From Rhodothermales bacterium (GTDB lineage: Bacteria; Bacteroidota; Rhodothermia; Rhodothermales; UBA10348), in the NCBI GenBank assembly GCA_030833605.1, contig JAURGV010000001.1, positions 1 through 32,698 on the forward strand: DNA of 32,698 nucleotides, written 5' to 3'. The notes below the pieces were generated by a model, which saw only the letters and a program-made list of their open reading frames with translations, did no database searches and had not been told where the DNA came from. This document shows positions 15,554 through 23,414 of this stretch, piece by piece. Each line of letters begins with the position of its first letter. Position 1 is the first letter of the stretch. Both the position numbers and the translations under genes were made by a program.

Positions 15554-18439
15554 TTAAAAATCCCACCCAAAAAAGAACTGTTTGAAGGTCTTGTCCTTTT
15601 CCGTAAACCCGTTTCGATAGCGATAACCCAGATCGTAGCGCAATACAAAGGCTCCAAAAAGGTTAACCCGGAGTCCAAATCCAGCGGAGCCCACGGTTTC
15701 CCCTGATCTGATTTCGGAAATCACCTGATCGTAGTCCTTATTCCAAGCATGAGCTGCGTCGAAAAACAACGTTCCACGCAAATGGGCTACACCAAACGGA
15801 GCCAAAATGGGTACTAAAACGGTCGGAGCATTAATAAGCGGGAATCTCAATTCATGGGATGTGAACCACATTTTTTGCCCCCTAACATCGAACCAGTGGA
15901 ATCCTCTCAAGTCCCAACTCCCACCTAAAACCGATAATCGTGCTTCCCTTCCCTCGTTAATGCGAACCATTCCCCATGAGGCAAAGGTCACGCTGTTAGA
16001 CAATCGAAAATACTTTCTCACGTCAACGATGACGTTGAAATAGCTTACATTCGAGTACAATACATCGGATGTGTATCCAAGCGATACCGAGCCGCGCCAT
16101 CCCGCCACGGGACCGTTCATCCAATACAATGCCTGATCCCGAACGAACGAAACGGAGTTGGACAACAACAGGGCTTCTCGTTCCACTCCTTTCAAATGAA
16201 TGTCTTTTCGCGTCCAGTTCATGGACGTCAGCATTTCAAAGCGACTGAATTTGGAAAGCGGATAACTGAGCAATCCATATGCACCGTAAACCGTCTCAAA
16301 GAACACAGGGAACGTTGTAGGCGCATCAGGATCGGTGACATCGTAGCGTCGTCCCGAATACCGGTATAAACCGTACCCAATATTTACGCGTCGTTTTAGC
16401 TTAAATCGAGAGAGTTGCAGGCTGAGGTCTCTAAGAAAATCCCCGCTTCCCGTCCCGGTATTAAATAGGGTTAAATACAGGTAGTCATCTCCCAACATGT
16501 CTGAAAACGCGAGGACGGCTCCCCCAGTCGTGCCCAAAACCGAGTTTTGGCTTACTAATCCTTGGGCCAAATCAAGATTGTATCTCCGCTTGTAAGGAGA
16601 CTTTTCATAGTCTACTCCATCTTTCAAACGGCTGTACGACCACGGCCGTCCAATTCCCGATAAATCAGCCATGGCCGTTGATTTTGGCGACGATAGCAGC
16701 GAATCAACCTTAGCCAGCTTTCTAACGGTGAAGTTTAGCCCTTCAAAACTCGTAAACACAATATGATTGGAATCTGCCCAATACGGATCACTCGCCGACG
16801 ATGACAACCGGGTCAACTGTGTTGTTTTCTTATCCGCTGCGGTCATGTCGACCGACCATATATCCTGCGCCGAATACCTCCCCGTTGAGTCTCGTTTGGT
16901 CGAGATGTAAGCAAGGGCTCTCCCATCTGGACGCCATGTCGGAGACAGATCCGTTTGTTCTCCAAAGGTTACATAACGAATGGAGGCGTCTGAAAACTGA
17001 TACGTAAAGATATTGTAGTTGCCCTCGTAACCGGTCGAGGTTCTGTCGGAAGAAAAGGCAATTTGTTGTCCATCTGGGCTCCATGAGGGGTCGCGATCAT
17101 CGTAAGAATCCTGCGTAAGGGCTGTCAATTGAGCGTTTTCGCGATTGAACACATAAATATCACTAAAGCCCTCACTCGTGATACCCGAAAACACCATTTT
17201 CCTTTCGTCCGGGCTCCAGGTGGGTGAGTACACAGCGATGAGATCGTCAAATCGATAGGTATTTACAATTTTATCGGCTTTGAGATCAAACACATGGATA
17301 ACATCCTGACCGCCCGACTTGGTCACAAAGGCCAATAAACCACCCGATGAAACGGAAATACGGCTCTCAAATAAATGAAAAGCTTCCAACTCACCGTTTT
17401 GCTCTCCTTGAATGAGCACTTTGGGTTTTGATATAGGCTCGAACGCATCGTTCACTTCGACCTCAAACACGCTGCTCAAACCACTCGTATTGCCCACGAA
17501 ATAAACTTTTTGCGAGCCGTCCTCAAATCGGTGATAGCTGGGCTTGGCATTAAATCCTTCTGTTGCGAGCCCGCCTGCGGCAAGGGACGTGATTTCTACA
17601 TCTTTCAGCTGCGGGTAGTACTGTTCTTGCAGCCATTTCAACCATTTCTGAGAAATGGTTTCAAAATCGTCCTTCAGCGTGATTTCCAAAACCACCCGAA
17701 AATCTCGATCCTTCCAAATGTTTTCGATAATCTCTAGAATCTTTTCCTCACCATACTTTTCCGAGAAGAATCGATTTATGGCCTCTCCTTGCTTGTACAT
17801 CACATAGGAGCCCTGAATGCGGTACATGGATTCGAGAGGCACCAAATAGTTCGTGAACAAGGCATCTCGAATCACCATTTCATGCTGGTCGTCGGGTTCT
17901 CCCGACCAGTATTCAGCAAGACCTTCTGTAAACCAAAGTGGGAAAAACCGGTCGGATGGTCGCCTATGATCCCGTAGCACTCGGGTCAACTTGTTGTACG
18001 TATACACGTGGACCATTTCATGCCGAATAACTCTACGGAATCGATGTAGGTTACCATTCGCCGGTATGACCACCCGTCCTTTTAGAAATTCAAAAAATCC
18101 ACCGACTCCATCTGGGATAAATCCAGAGGTCACATTGGTTTGCTTGAAATGGAGGTTTGACGAGTAAAAAATGAGCGGAACGCGGTGGTTCAGCGAGAAA
18201 TTAAACTTGTGTTCAAGCTCTGCATACGCTTCTTCCGCAAAAAAAGCACCATGCTCAGCGAGTTCGAGCATTTCGGGATAATAGTAGATATCGAAATGCT
18301 CGGTTTTCATGACCTGCCAGTCAAAATCCTCGTACTGGATTTTATTTCGGCCGAAATGGTAGTTGAATTGAGCCTCAGTGACCTGGACACAAAAAAACGA
18401 CAGCACCAAAAAAATGAAAATCGGCGATATTCTTGCCAT
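15554..18439 (-). CDS. Metallopeptidase-like / TolB-propeller / Omp85-like barrel fusion protein
   Basis: 961 residues. After a signal peptide (MARISPIFIFLVLSFFCVQV) comes a gluzincin-like region at about 40-280. HEMVH at 140-144 and WFTEGLAEYW near 169-178 supply the two His and a downstream Glu (E172) expected to bind zinc. A WD40-like TolB (PD40) propeller covers about 300-610, with repeats PTWSPDERKMVFSG, DPSWSPDGQQIAFSSDRTS and SPTWRPDGRALAYIST. The last 300 residues are beta-rich and resemble an Omp85/BamA-type barrel: LSVLGGSWDLRGFHWFDVRG, GTLFFDAAHAW, GSAGFGLRVNLFGAFVLRYD, and a C-terminal aromatic (FFFGWDF). An outer-membrane location is expected, with peptidase and propeller on one side. 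The gene heads the cluster with the BamB-like and PEGA genes. Substrate and role are unknown. Confidence 0.85.
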   Translation of the reverse strand: MARISPIFIFLVLSFFCVQVTEAQFNYHFGRNKIQYEDFDWQVMKTEHFDIYYYPEMLELAEHGAFFAEEAYAELEHKFNFSLNHRVPLIFYSSNLHFKQTNVTSGFIPDGVGGFFEFLKGRVVIPANGNLHRFRRVIRHEMVHVYTYNKLTRVLRDHRRPSDRFFPLWFTEGLAEYWSGEPDDQHEMVIRDALFTNYLVPLESMYRIQGSYVMYKQGEAINRFFSEKYGEEKILEIIENIWKDRDFRVVLEITLKDDFETISQKWLKWLQEQYYPQLKDVEITSLAAGGLATEGFNAKPSYHRFEDGSQKVYFVGNTSGLSSVFEVEVNDAFEPISKPKVLIQGEQNGELEAFHLFESRISVSSGGLLAFVTKSGGQDVIHVFDLKADKIVNTYRFDDLIAVYSPTWSPDERKMVFSGITSEGFSDIYVFNRENAQLTALTQDSYDDRDPSWSPDGQQIAFSSDRTSTGYEGNYNIFTYQFSDASIRYVTFGEQTDLSPTWRPDGRALAYISTKRDSTGRYSAQDIWSVDMTAADKKTTQLTRLSSSASDPYWADSNHIVFTSFEGLNFTVRKLAKVDSLLSSPKSTAMADLSGIGRPWSYSRLKDGVDYEKSPYKRRYNLDLAQGLVSQNSVLGTTGGAVLAFSDMLGDDYLYLTLFNTGTGSGDFLRDLSLQLSRFKLKRRVNIGYGLYRYSGRRYDVTDPDAPTTFPVFFETVYGAYGLLSYPLSKFSRFEMLTSMNWTRKDIHLKGVEREALLLSNSVSFVRDQALYWMNGPVAGWRGSVSLGYTSDVLYSNVSYFNVIVDVRKYFRLSNSVTFASWGMVRINEGREARLSVLGGSWDLRGFHWFDVRGQKMWFTSHELRFPLINAPTVLVPILAPFGVAHLRGTLFFDAAHAWNKDYDQVISEIRSGETVGSAGFGLRVNLFGAFVLRYDLGYRYRNGFTEKDKTFKQFFFGWDF

Positions 18440-18574
18440 AGAGCACTTGAATGGAAGTTTCTACGAGGCAAATTAGGATGAAGCCGGGTAACCTAAAGAA
18501 CCATCCCGCTTTACGGTCTCAACTGAGGGTTGGACGGTGGCAATAGGTTCGCGAACGGCAAAGCTTGGAGCGAG

Positions 18575-20350
18575 CTATTTCCCTTCTAAGAAGAACGAGA
18601 CGCCACAGGCATGTTCTTCGAGCCATTTATCGACATACGTCCTAAACTCGTCGGGGTCGGCCGCCTGGAGCGCTCTACGAGCCAATTCCTGCCCTTCTGC
18701 CAACTTCATGGCCCGGATAACTCGTTTTATGCCCGGAAGATAGATGGGTGAGGCCGAAAACGTGTCAATTCCAAGACCAAGTAACACCGGGACAGCACGC
18801 AGATTGGTGGCCAACTCTCCGCATAAACTCACGGGAATACCGGCCTTTTTGGCAGCCTTGGTGGTCAGTTGAATCAATTGCAATACGGCCGGATGCAGCT
18901 CATCATACAGGTCGGCGACTAAGTCATTTCCCCGATCGACGGCCAACGTGTATTGGGTGAGATCGTTCGTGCCAATTGAAAAGAAATCGGTCTCTTTGGC
19001 GAATTGGTCGGCGGCAAGCGCTACCGAAGGAACCTCTACCATCGTTCCAATAGGAATATTCTTATCAATCTCAACGCCTTCCTTTTCTAAATCCGCGATG
19101 GTTTCGGCTAGAATCTGCTTAAACAACCGTATTTCTCCGATGGAAGTCACCATGGGAAGCAGGATTCGGGTTGGGCCGTAGGCAGATGCCCTTAACATGG
19201 CGCGCAGTTGAGGAATCAACAGTTCTTTTTTATCCAACATGATGCGAATCCCGCGCCAACCCAAAAATGGGTTATGCTCGCGGGCGCCCATGGGAAGCAT
19301 TTTGTCGCCACCCAAATCCAAAATTCGAAACGTAGTACTATGGGGGCTTGTCGCCTTAACCACTTCCCGATACTGGCCGAACTGCTCTTCTTCCGTGACC
19401 AGAACCTTTCCCTGCATTAAAAGCGCCATTTCGGTCCGGTAAAGGCCAATTCCTTCCGCACCATACTCTTTCAACTGCGGCAATTCATCAATCAATTCGA
19501 GGTTCGCTTGCAGCTGAACCTTGTATCCATCCAATGTTTCGGCAGGAAGCGGGACGAGGGATCGATCCTCTTGAATCAGACGCTGGTATCGCTTGAGCTT
19601 CGTTTTGTAGTGGGAAAGAGTTTTGGCGTCAGGATTAACAATTACATCGCCCTTAATTCCATCCAGAATAACTAAATCGCCGGTTTTGATTTGATGGGTT
19701 AAACCGTGCGTACTTACCACAGCAGGAACGTGAAGCGCTCGCGCCATGATCGAAACATGCGAGGTTGGCCCACCAAAATCTGTAGCACAACCCAGGATAC
19801 CGCGGCGGCTAAACAGAATGATGTCCGCTGCCGTCAGATTTTCGGAGATCACGATGCTATTTTCATCGACTGCCGATAAAATCCGACCTCTTCTAAGGTG
19901 CCTAATGATGCGTTCTTGGATATCCAACAGGTCGTTGGCCCGTTCCCTCAAATACTCGTTATCCGACGCTTCCATAATGCGCCGATGTCTAGACATCACC
20001 GTTTTGACCGCAAAACCAGCATTTACGGCCTGTTTCTGGATAAAAGAGACCACTTCGGGATAAAGTGATTCGTCCCTAAGCATTAATAACTGGGCTTCAA
20101 AAATCGCTGCCCTGTTTTCACCAAGCTTTTCCCGGGTTATCGAGCTGATCTTGTTCAAGTCCCGCTCTGCTTTCTTTACGGCCTCCTCAAACCGCTCCAG
20201 TTCTTTCCCCAGAACATCCTCTTCCAACTTCCTCTCTTCGACTTCAAACGAAACTTTTGCGTACAGATAAGCGGGACCAATGGCGATGCCGGGAGATACC
20301 GGGATTCCTCGTGCATGGCCATCGACAAAATGTTCTGTTCGGGACCCCAT
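18575..20350 (-). CDS. ptsI: Phosphoenolpyruvate-protein phosphotransferase (PTS enzyme I)
   Basis: This cytoplasmic enzyme transfers phosphate from PEP to HPr. The 591-residue product has the full layout. The N-terminal HPr-binding helices follow RGIPVSPGIAIGPAYLYA, and the phosphohistidine domain carries H198 in GGPTSHVSIMARALHVPAVV. The PEP-binding barrel has GIGLYRTEMALLMQ, LDLGGDKMLP, FLGWRGIRIML, MVEVPSVALAADQFAKETDF and FSIGTNDLTQYTLAVDR, and the active-site cysteine motif is VSLCGELATN. Nothing is missing. The start lies 2 nt after the HPr stop. No PTS permease (EIIA, B or C) is seen in the window, so the pair may serve a regulatory relay or a permease encoded elsewhere. Confidence 0.97.
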   Translation of the reverse strand: MGSRTEHFVDGHARGIPVSPGIAIGPAYLYAKVSFEVEERKLEEDVLGKELERFEEAVKKAERDLNKISSITREKLGENRAAIFEAQLLMLRDESLYPEVVSFIQKQAVNAGFAVKTVMSRHRRIMEASDNEYLRERANDLLDIQERIIRHLRRGRILSAVDENSIVISENLTAADIILFSRRGILGCATDFGGPTSHVSIMARALHVPAVVSTHGLTHQIKTGDLVILDGIKGDVIVNPDAKTLSHYKTKLKRYQRLIQEDRSLVPLPAETLDGYKVQLQANLELIDELPQLKEYGAEGIGLYRTEMALLMQGKVLVTEEEQFGQYREVVKATSPHSTTFRILDLGGDKMLPMGAREHNPFLGWRGIRIMLDKKELLIPQLRAMLRASAYGPTRILLPMVTSIGEIRLFKQILAETIADLEKEGVEIDKNIPIGTMVEVPSVALAADQFAKETDFFSIGTNDLTQYTLAVDRGNDLVADLYDELHPAVLQLIQLTTKAAKKAGIPVSLCGELATNLRAVPVLLGLGIDTFSASPIYLPGIKRVIRAMKLAEGQELARRALQAADPDEFRTYVDKWLEEHACGVSFFLEGK

Positions 20351-20352
20351 AA

Positions 20353-20622
20353 TTATTTTACTTCCCCAAATCCATCTTCAAATATTTCAGCCAAGGCGTC
20401 AGCTGCCTCGTTTTCGTCCGGTCCATCAAATTGCAAAATGAGGGTCGCTCCTTGTTCAGCAGCCAATGTCATGACTCCAATTATGCTTTTCCCATTGATC
20501 TCATACCCATCTTTGTGGATAAAGAACTCAGATTTAAACTGGGAAGCTCTCCGCACAATCATGGATGCGGGCCTTGTGTGGAGGCCTGCTCTATTCGTAA
20601 CTGTTACTTCTCTTTCTATCAT
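20353..20622 (-). CDS. ptsH: Phosphocarrier protein HPr
   Basis: 89 residues from ATG 20622. From this start the active-site histidine is exactly His15 (NRAGLHTRPAS) and the regulatory serine exactly Ser46 (INGKSIIGVMTL), the canonical HPr numbering. The longer frame to 20682 would need TTG and shift both. His15 accepts phosphate from enzyme I. The preserved Ser46 environment is what HPr kinase/phosphorylase recognises, which hints at a Ser-phosphorylation control system, though no hprK is in the window. The gene lies 31 nt after the polyprenyl synthase and 2 nt before ptsI. The fold is the usual open-faced beta sandwich, with EAADALAEIFEDGFGE as the C-terminal helix. Confidence 0.97.
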   Translation of the reverse strand: MIEREVTVTNRAGLHTRPASMIVRRASQFKSEFFIHKDGYEINGKSIIGVMTLAAEQGATLILQFDGPDENEAADALAEIFEDGFGEVK

Positions 20623-20653
20623 GATTGGTTTCAATTCTGGATTGGACTGCGGC

Positions 20654-21640
20654 TTAATGAGACCGAACAGCCATTTTTTCAATTAGGGATTCTATGGTTA
20701 ATCGCCCAAGGCTCTCGGGAAGCAATTTTGCTAACCGCAACGCTTCGTTAGAATGATGACGTACCGCATTTTGGGTAGAGGAAAGTACGCCCATTTCATC
20801 CAGCAAATGCTTCGCCTTATCTACTTCGGTACTCGCCAACCCTCCGTTCTCAGCCACACGGTGAAAATAGGAATTCCCCGTGGTGGTTTCCACCCGAAGT
20901 GCTTCGAGCAAAAGGTATGCTTTTTTGCCCGACATCAAATCGCCGCCAACGGGTTTACCCCAGTCATCGGAATCAGCAGTTAGATCCAATAAATCATCCT
21001 GAATTTGAAAGGCCCTCCCCATATGGAATCCAATATGATCCAAATGTTGGAGGCTCTCTTTGTCCGCATTTCCCGTCAATCCACCTAAAATGAGGCTTGT
21101 TTTGATAAGTGCAGACGTTTTTTGGTCAATCATTTGGAGATATGCGTCCATTGAGACGTTGCTGGACGTTTCGAACTCCATATCTCGAATTTGCCCCTCG
21201 CAAAGTTCTCTGACCGTCAACGAGAAACGCTCTAGACCCGATCGCAATTGTTGATCAGGCAGGGCCAATAACATTTCTCCTGCCTTCCCCATTAAATAGT
21301 CGCCTACCAAAATGGCCGTGGCTTCATCCCATTTTGTATGGATGGTTGTACGACCTCTGCGAGTTTCGGCTTTGTCCATGATGTCGTCATGAACCAACGT
21401 GAAAATGTGAAACACTTCCATTGCGGTGCCTACTTGCACCGCTACGTCTCTATCGCCTGAAAAGGCATCGGCTGCGGCTAGCGTTAGCTGAGGACGTAAT
21501 CGCTTCCCTTTACTGTCCAATATGTACGAAACGGGTTCATACAGCCCTTTAGGTTCACTCAGAACCTTTAATTGGGTCAATACCTGTTCGACAGATTGTA
21601 GATTTTGCTGGAGAAACTCCAGAACGGTCGTTTTCTCCAT
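20654..21640 (-). CDS. Polyprenyl (isoprenyl) diphosphate synthase
   Basis: 328 residues from ATG 21640; the longer frame uses TTG at 21649. The enzyme condenses isopentenyl diphosphate with an allylic diphosphate for quinone, carotenoid or cell-wall lipid carriers. The first aspartate-rich motif is HDDIMDKAETRRGRTT (D85, D86, D89) and the second is QIQDDLLDLTAD near 210. KGKRLRPQLTLAAADAF near 45 binds the substrate diphosphate, and GDYLMGKA follows the first motif. The fifth residue before the first motif is Phe80. A bulky residue there often limits products to short chains (C15-C20), but chain length cannot be settled from sequence. It lies 18 nt after adk and upstream of HPr in one likely operon. 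Confidence 0.95.
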   Translation of the reverse strand: MEKTTVLEFLQQNLQSVEQVLTQLKVLSEPKGLYEPVSYILDSKGKRLRPQLTLAAADAFSGDRDVAVQVGTAMEVFHIFTLVHDDIMDKAETRRGRTTIHTKWDEATAILVGDYLMGKAGEMLLALPDQQLRSGLERFSLTVRELCEGQIRDMEFETSSNVSMDAYLQMIDQKTSALIKTSLILGGLTGNADKESLQHLDHIGFHMGRAFQIQDDLLDLTADSDDWGKPVGGDLMSGKKAYLLLEALRVETTTGNSYFHRVAENGGLASTEVDKAKHLLDEMGVLSSTQNAVRHHSNEALRLAKLLPESLGRLTIESLIEKMAVRSH

Positions 21641-21658
21641 AATTCGCAAATGGGTCGA

Positions 21659-22297
21659 TTAACCGGCTGACTGTTTAATAGCGTCCAAGATACGCTCGTA
21701 AACCTGTTCAAACGAGCCCGTACCGTCAATTTCCTGAAGTAATCCAAGCGAACGATAATATTCTTGCACAGGATGCGTTTCCTGCTGATAGATATCCAAC
21801 CGATGCAAAATGGCTTCGGGAGTATCGTCCTTTCGTTGATTAATTACGCCTGGATCCACATCAGCTGGCGGTGGCTTAAAATCGAGGTGGTAGTTTTCTC
21901 CAGTAACCCGATTTACACGCCTTTTAGAAAGCCGGTCCACAATAATTTCGTTAGGGACAACTAGACTTAAGACCGTGCCCAGCGGGGAACCATGTTCTTC
22001 CAGGAATTCGGCGAGCCAATCGGCTTGCTCAATCGTTCGAGGATAGCCATCTAGCACAAAGCGGTCGTAGTTACACGAAGCGATGGCATCTTGCGCAAGG
22101 CTACGAACTACAGGGCCCGGTACCAATCTGCCTTGCTCAACATATTCAGCCGCTTTTAAGCCGAGGTCTGTTCCACTGCGAATAGCCCGACGCAGCAAAA
22201 TGCCGGTCGAAATATGAGCAACACCCTCACGTTCCGCTAAAAATTGTGCTTGAGAACCTTTACCAACTCCTGGAGGTCCGAATAAAACAATGCGCAT
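21659..22297 (-). CDS. adk: Adenylate kinase
   Basis: The enzyme interconverts ATP + AMP with 2 ADP in the cytoplasm. The 212-residue product has the P-loop GPPGVGKGSQ at 7-16, the AMP-binding region HISTGILLRRAIRSGTDLGL, and FVLDGYPRTIEQADWL near 81. The LID domain is the long bacterial type: RRVNRVTGENYHLDFKPPP, then INQRKDDTPEAILHRLDIY. It carries no zinc-binding cysteines, so it is the His/Ser/Asp hydrogen-bonded variety. The length is normal. It is the first gene of the run adk, polyprenyl synthase, HPr, ptsI, and a plausible Bacteroidota promoter lies just upstream. Confidence 0.98.
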   Translation of the reverse strand: MRIVLFGPPGVGKGSQAQFLAEREGVAHISTGILLRRAIRSGTDLGLKAAEYVEQGRLVPGPVVRSLAQDAIASCNYDRFVLDGYPRTIEQADWLAEFLEEHGSPLGTVLSLVVPNEIIVDRLSKRRVNRVTGENYHLDFKPPPADVDPGVINQRKDDTPEAILHRLDIYQQETHPVQEYYRSLGLLQEIDGTGSFEQVYERILDAIKQSAG

Positions 22298-22324
22298 AAA
22301 TCAGATTTTGCCTTGGGGCCTTTA

Positions 22325-22354
22325 CAAAATTCACAGACTTTATTTCACCCCAAA
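22325..22354 (-). promoter_or_regulatory. Candidate Bacteroidota-type promoter of the adk operon
   Basis: On the minus strand TTTG (22351-22354) is followed after 18 nt by GAATTTTG (22325-22332). The first is the -33 consensus, and the second matches TAnnTTTG at all but the first fixed position. The inferred start near 22318 would leave a leader of about 20 nt before the adk ATG. This is the only place in the window where both elements appear at a suitable distance. Confidence 0.4.
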
Positions 22355-22387
22355 GAGGGTCAAATGATTCCATGAACTATTATTTAT

Positions 22388-22873
22388 TCAAGAAGAAGAC
22401 TCGTCTTTTTTACGATTTCTAAGATAACTGGCAAGTTCGGAACCCACCATGGATACGCCAGCCTGCATCACTTGCTTGAGTGCAGAGCTCAGCATACCCT
22501 CCGATTCCTTACTTAATCTCATGATGGGAGGCTGTTCTTCAAATGCCCTTTTGACGGCATCGTCTGAACTCGACCCGTGTTGAAGCAGATCCGCAATTCT
22601 CGATGCTAATTGGCTAGACAATCGAGAAACACCGTCGTCGTAGTCGATTTGTTTTGACGAAGACCGCCGTCCAAAAATAATCAGCCCCACTAGTAAACCC
22701 GCACCAACGGATAGCACAATCTTGGATGATTTGTGTTCTTTAATGAAAGAAGCCACGGAAGGCATTTTGCCAGGCATTTTTGATTCAAACGACTCGAAAC
22801 GACCCGAAATCGACTCGCTTTTCTCCTTCAGCCGTTTTTCTAGCTCCGCCCGGGATAACGATTCAGGGGGCAT
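22388..22873 (-). CDS. YtxH-like small membrane protein
   Basis: 161 residues from ATG 22873, one base after the upstream stop (TAA-C-ATG); an in-frame ATG at 22882 would add MRN. The N-terminal 50 residues are charged and helical (LSRAELEKRLKEKSESIS), followed by one membrane helix (IVLSVGAGLLVGLIIFG) and a basic flank (RRSSSKQ). The C-terminal 85 residues are again polar and helical (RIADLLQHGSSSDDAVKRAF and ELASYLRNRKKDESSS). The layout resembles YtxH/DUF883-type proteins, but no motif is decisive. Such genes often pair with a holin-X-like protein, as here, and are thought to act in envelope stress. That is an association, not a shown function. Confidence 0.7.
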   Translation of the reverse strand: MPPESLSRAELEKRLKEKSESISGRFESFESKMPGKMPSVASFIKEHKSSKIVLSVGAGLLVGLIIFGRRSSSKQIDYDDGVSRLSSQLASRIADLLQHGSSSDDAVKRAFEEQPPIMRLSKESEGMLSSALKQVMQAGVSMVGSELASYLRNRKKDESSS

Positions 22874-22874
22874 G

Positions 22875-23351
22875 TTACGCATGATTCATCTGGTTAGGGT
22901 CAATCTGTTTTGGGGTTTCGTTTTCTTTTCCGGCAACCTCAGAGAGCTGCGCTACGGGTTCTGTTTGAATCGATTTTTGCTCCTCTCCCCTGCCAAATCG
23001 AGGTCTTGAACGATTTAACAGGAAGGCCAATCCGGCCATCACAACGCCCACAATGATATATCCGAAAGAAGGATGCCCCAGCCATAAACTCAAGGCTTCG
23101 GCAATGGCAATTAAAAACATGAGCCCCGCAAACACGCCTAAAACAGCCACCAGCAAAAGCGAAATAATCTTACTTGCAGCGGCTTCAATCCGCTCCTCTA
23201 CCTCGATTTGAAGCAATTTAACCCTTAGGTCCACCCAATCCTTGAGATCGTTGATCAATCCTTTGGTTTCCCGTGCGATCGACTTCAGCTTGGACTCGCT
23301 TCCAGGTTCTTCCGCTATCTTTTCGGTGGAGTTCTGTGTTTTTTCAGTCAT
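22875..23351 (-). CDS. Phage holin-X-like (DUF/Holin_X family) membrane protein
   Basis: 158 residues. A polar N-terminus with the helix KGLINDLKDWVDLRVKLLQI and the charged EVEERIEAAASKI is followed by two membrane helices (ISLLLVAVLGVFAGLMFLIA and FGYIIVGVVMAGLAFLLN). A long polar tail rich in Glu and Gln ends the protein. This is the pattern of the Holin-X family (PF07332), common in non-phage chromosomal contexts, where the holin name is historical. No lysis gene is nearby and no phage genes are present, so a housekeeping membrane role is more likely. It is followed by the YtxH-like gene with a stop/start overlap or a 1-nt gap. Confidence 0.75.
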   Translation of the reverse strand: MTEKTQNSTEKIAEEPGSESKLKSIARETKGLINDLKDWVDLRVKLLQIEVEERIEAAASKIISLLLVAVLGVFAGLMFLIAIAEALSLWLGHPSFGYIIVGVVMAGLAFLLNRSRPRFGRGEEQKSIQTEPVAQLSEVAGKENETPKQIDPNQMNHA

Positions 23352-23414
23352 AAAAATCGTAGGGATTCGTCAAGCCTATAATACGAACCAAAATCCATTC
23401 TGATTTCCGTTCAG

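Noticed and set aside
18547..18556. Perfect 10-bp palindrome GTTCGCGAAC downstream of ptsI
   Set aside because: Dozens of 10-bp palindromes are expected by chance in a window of this size, and it is not in a promoter position.
22875..23351. Holin-like gene as a sign of a prophage
   Set aside because: No endolysin, structural, integrase or regulator genes are nearby, and Holin-X proteins are common chromosomal genes.
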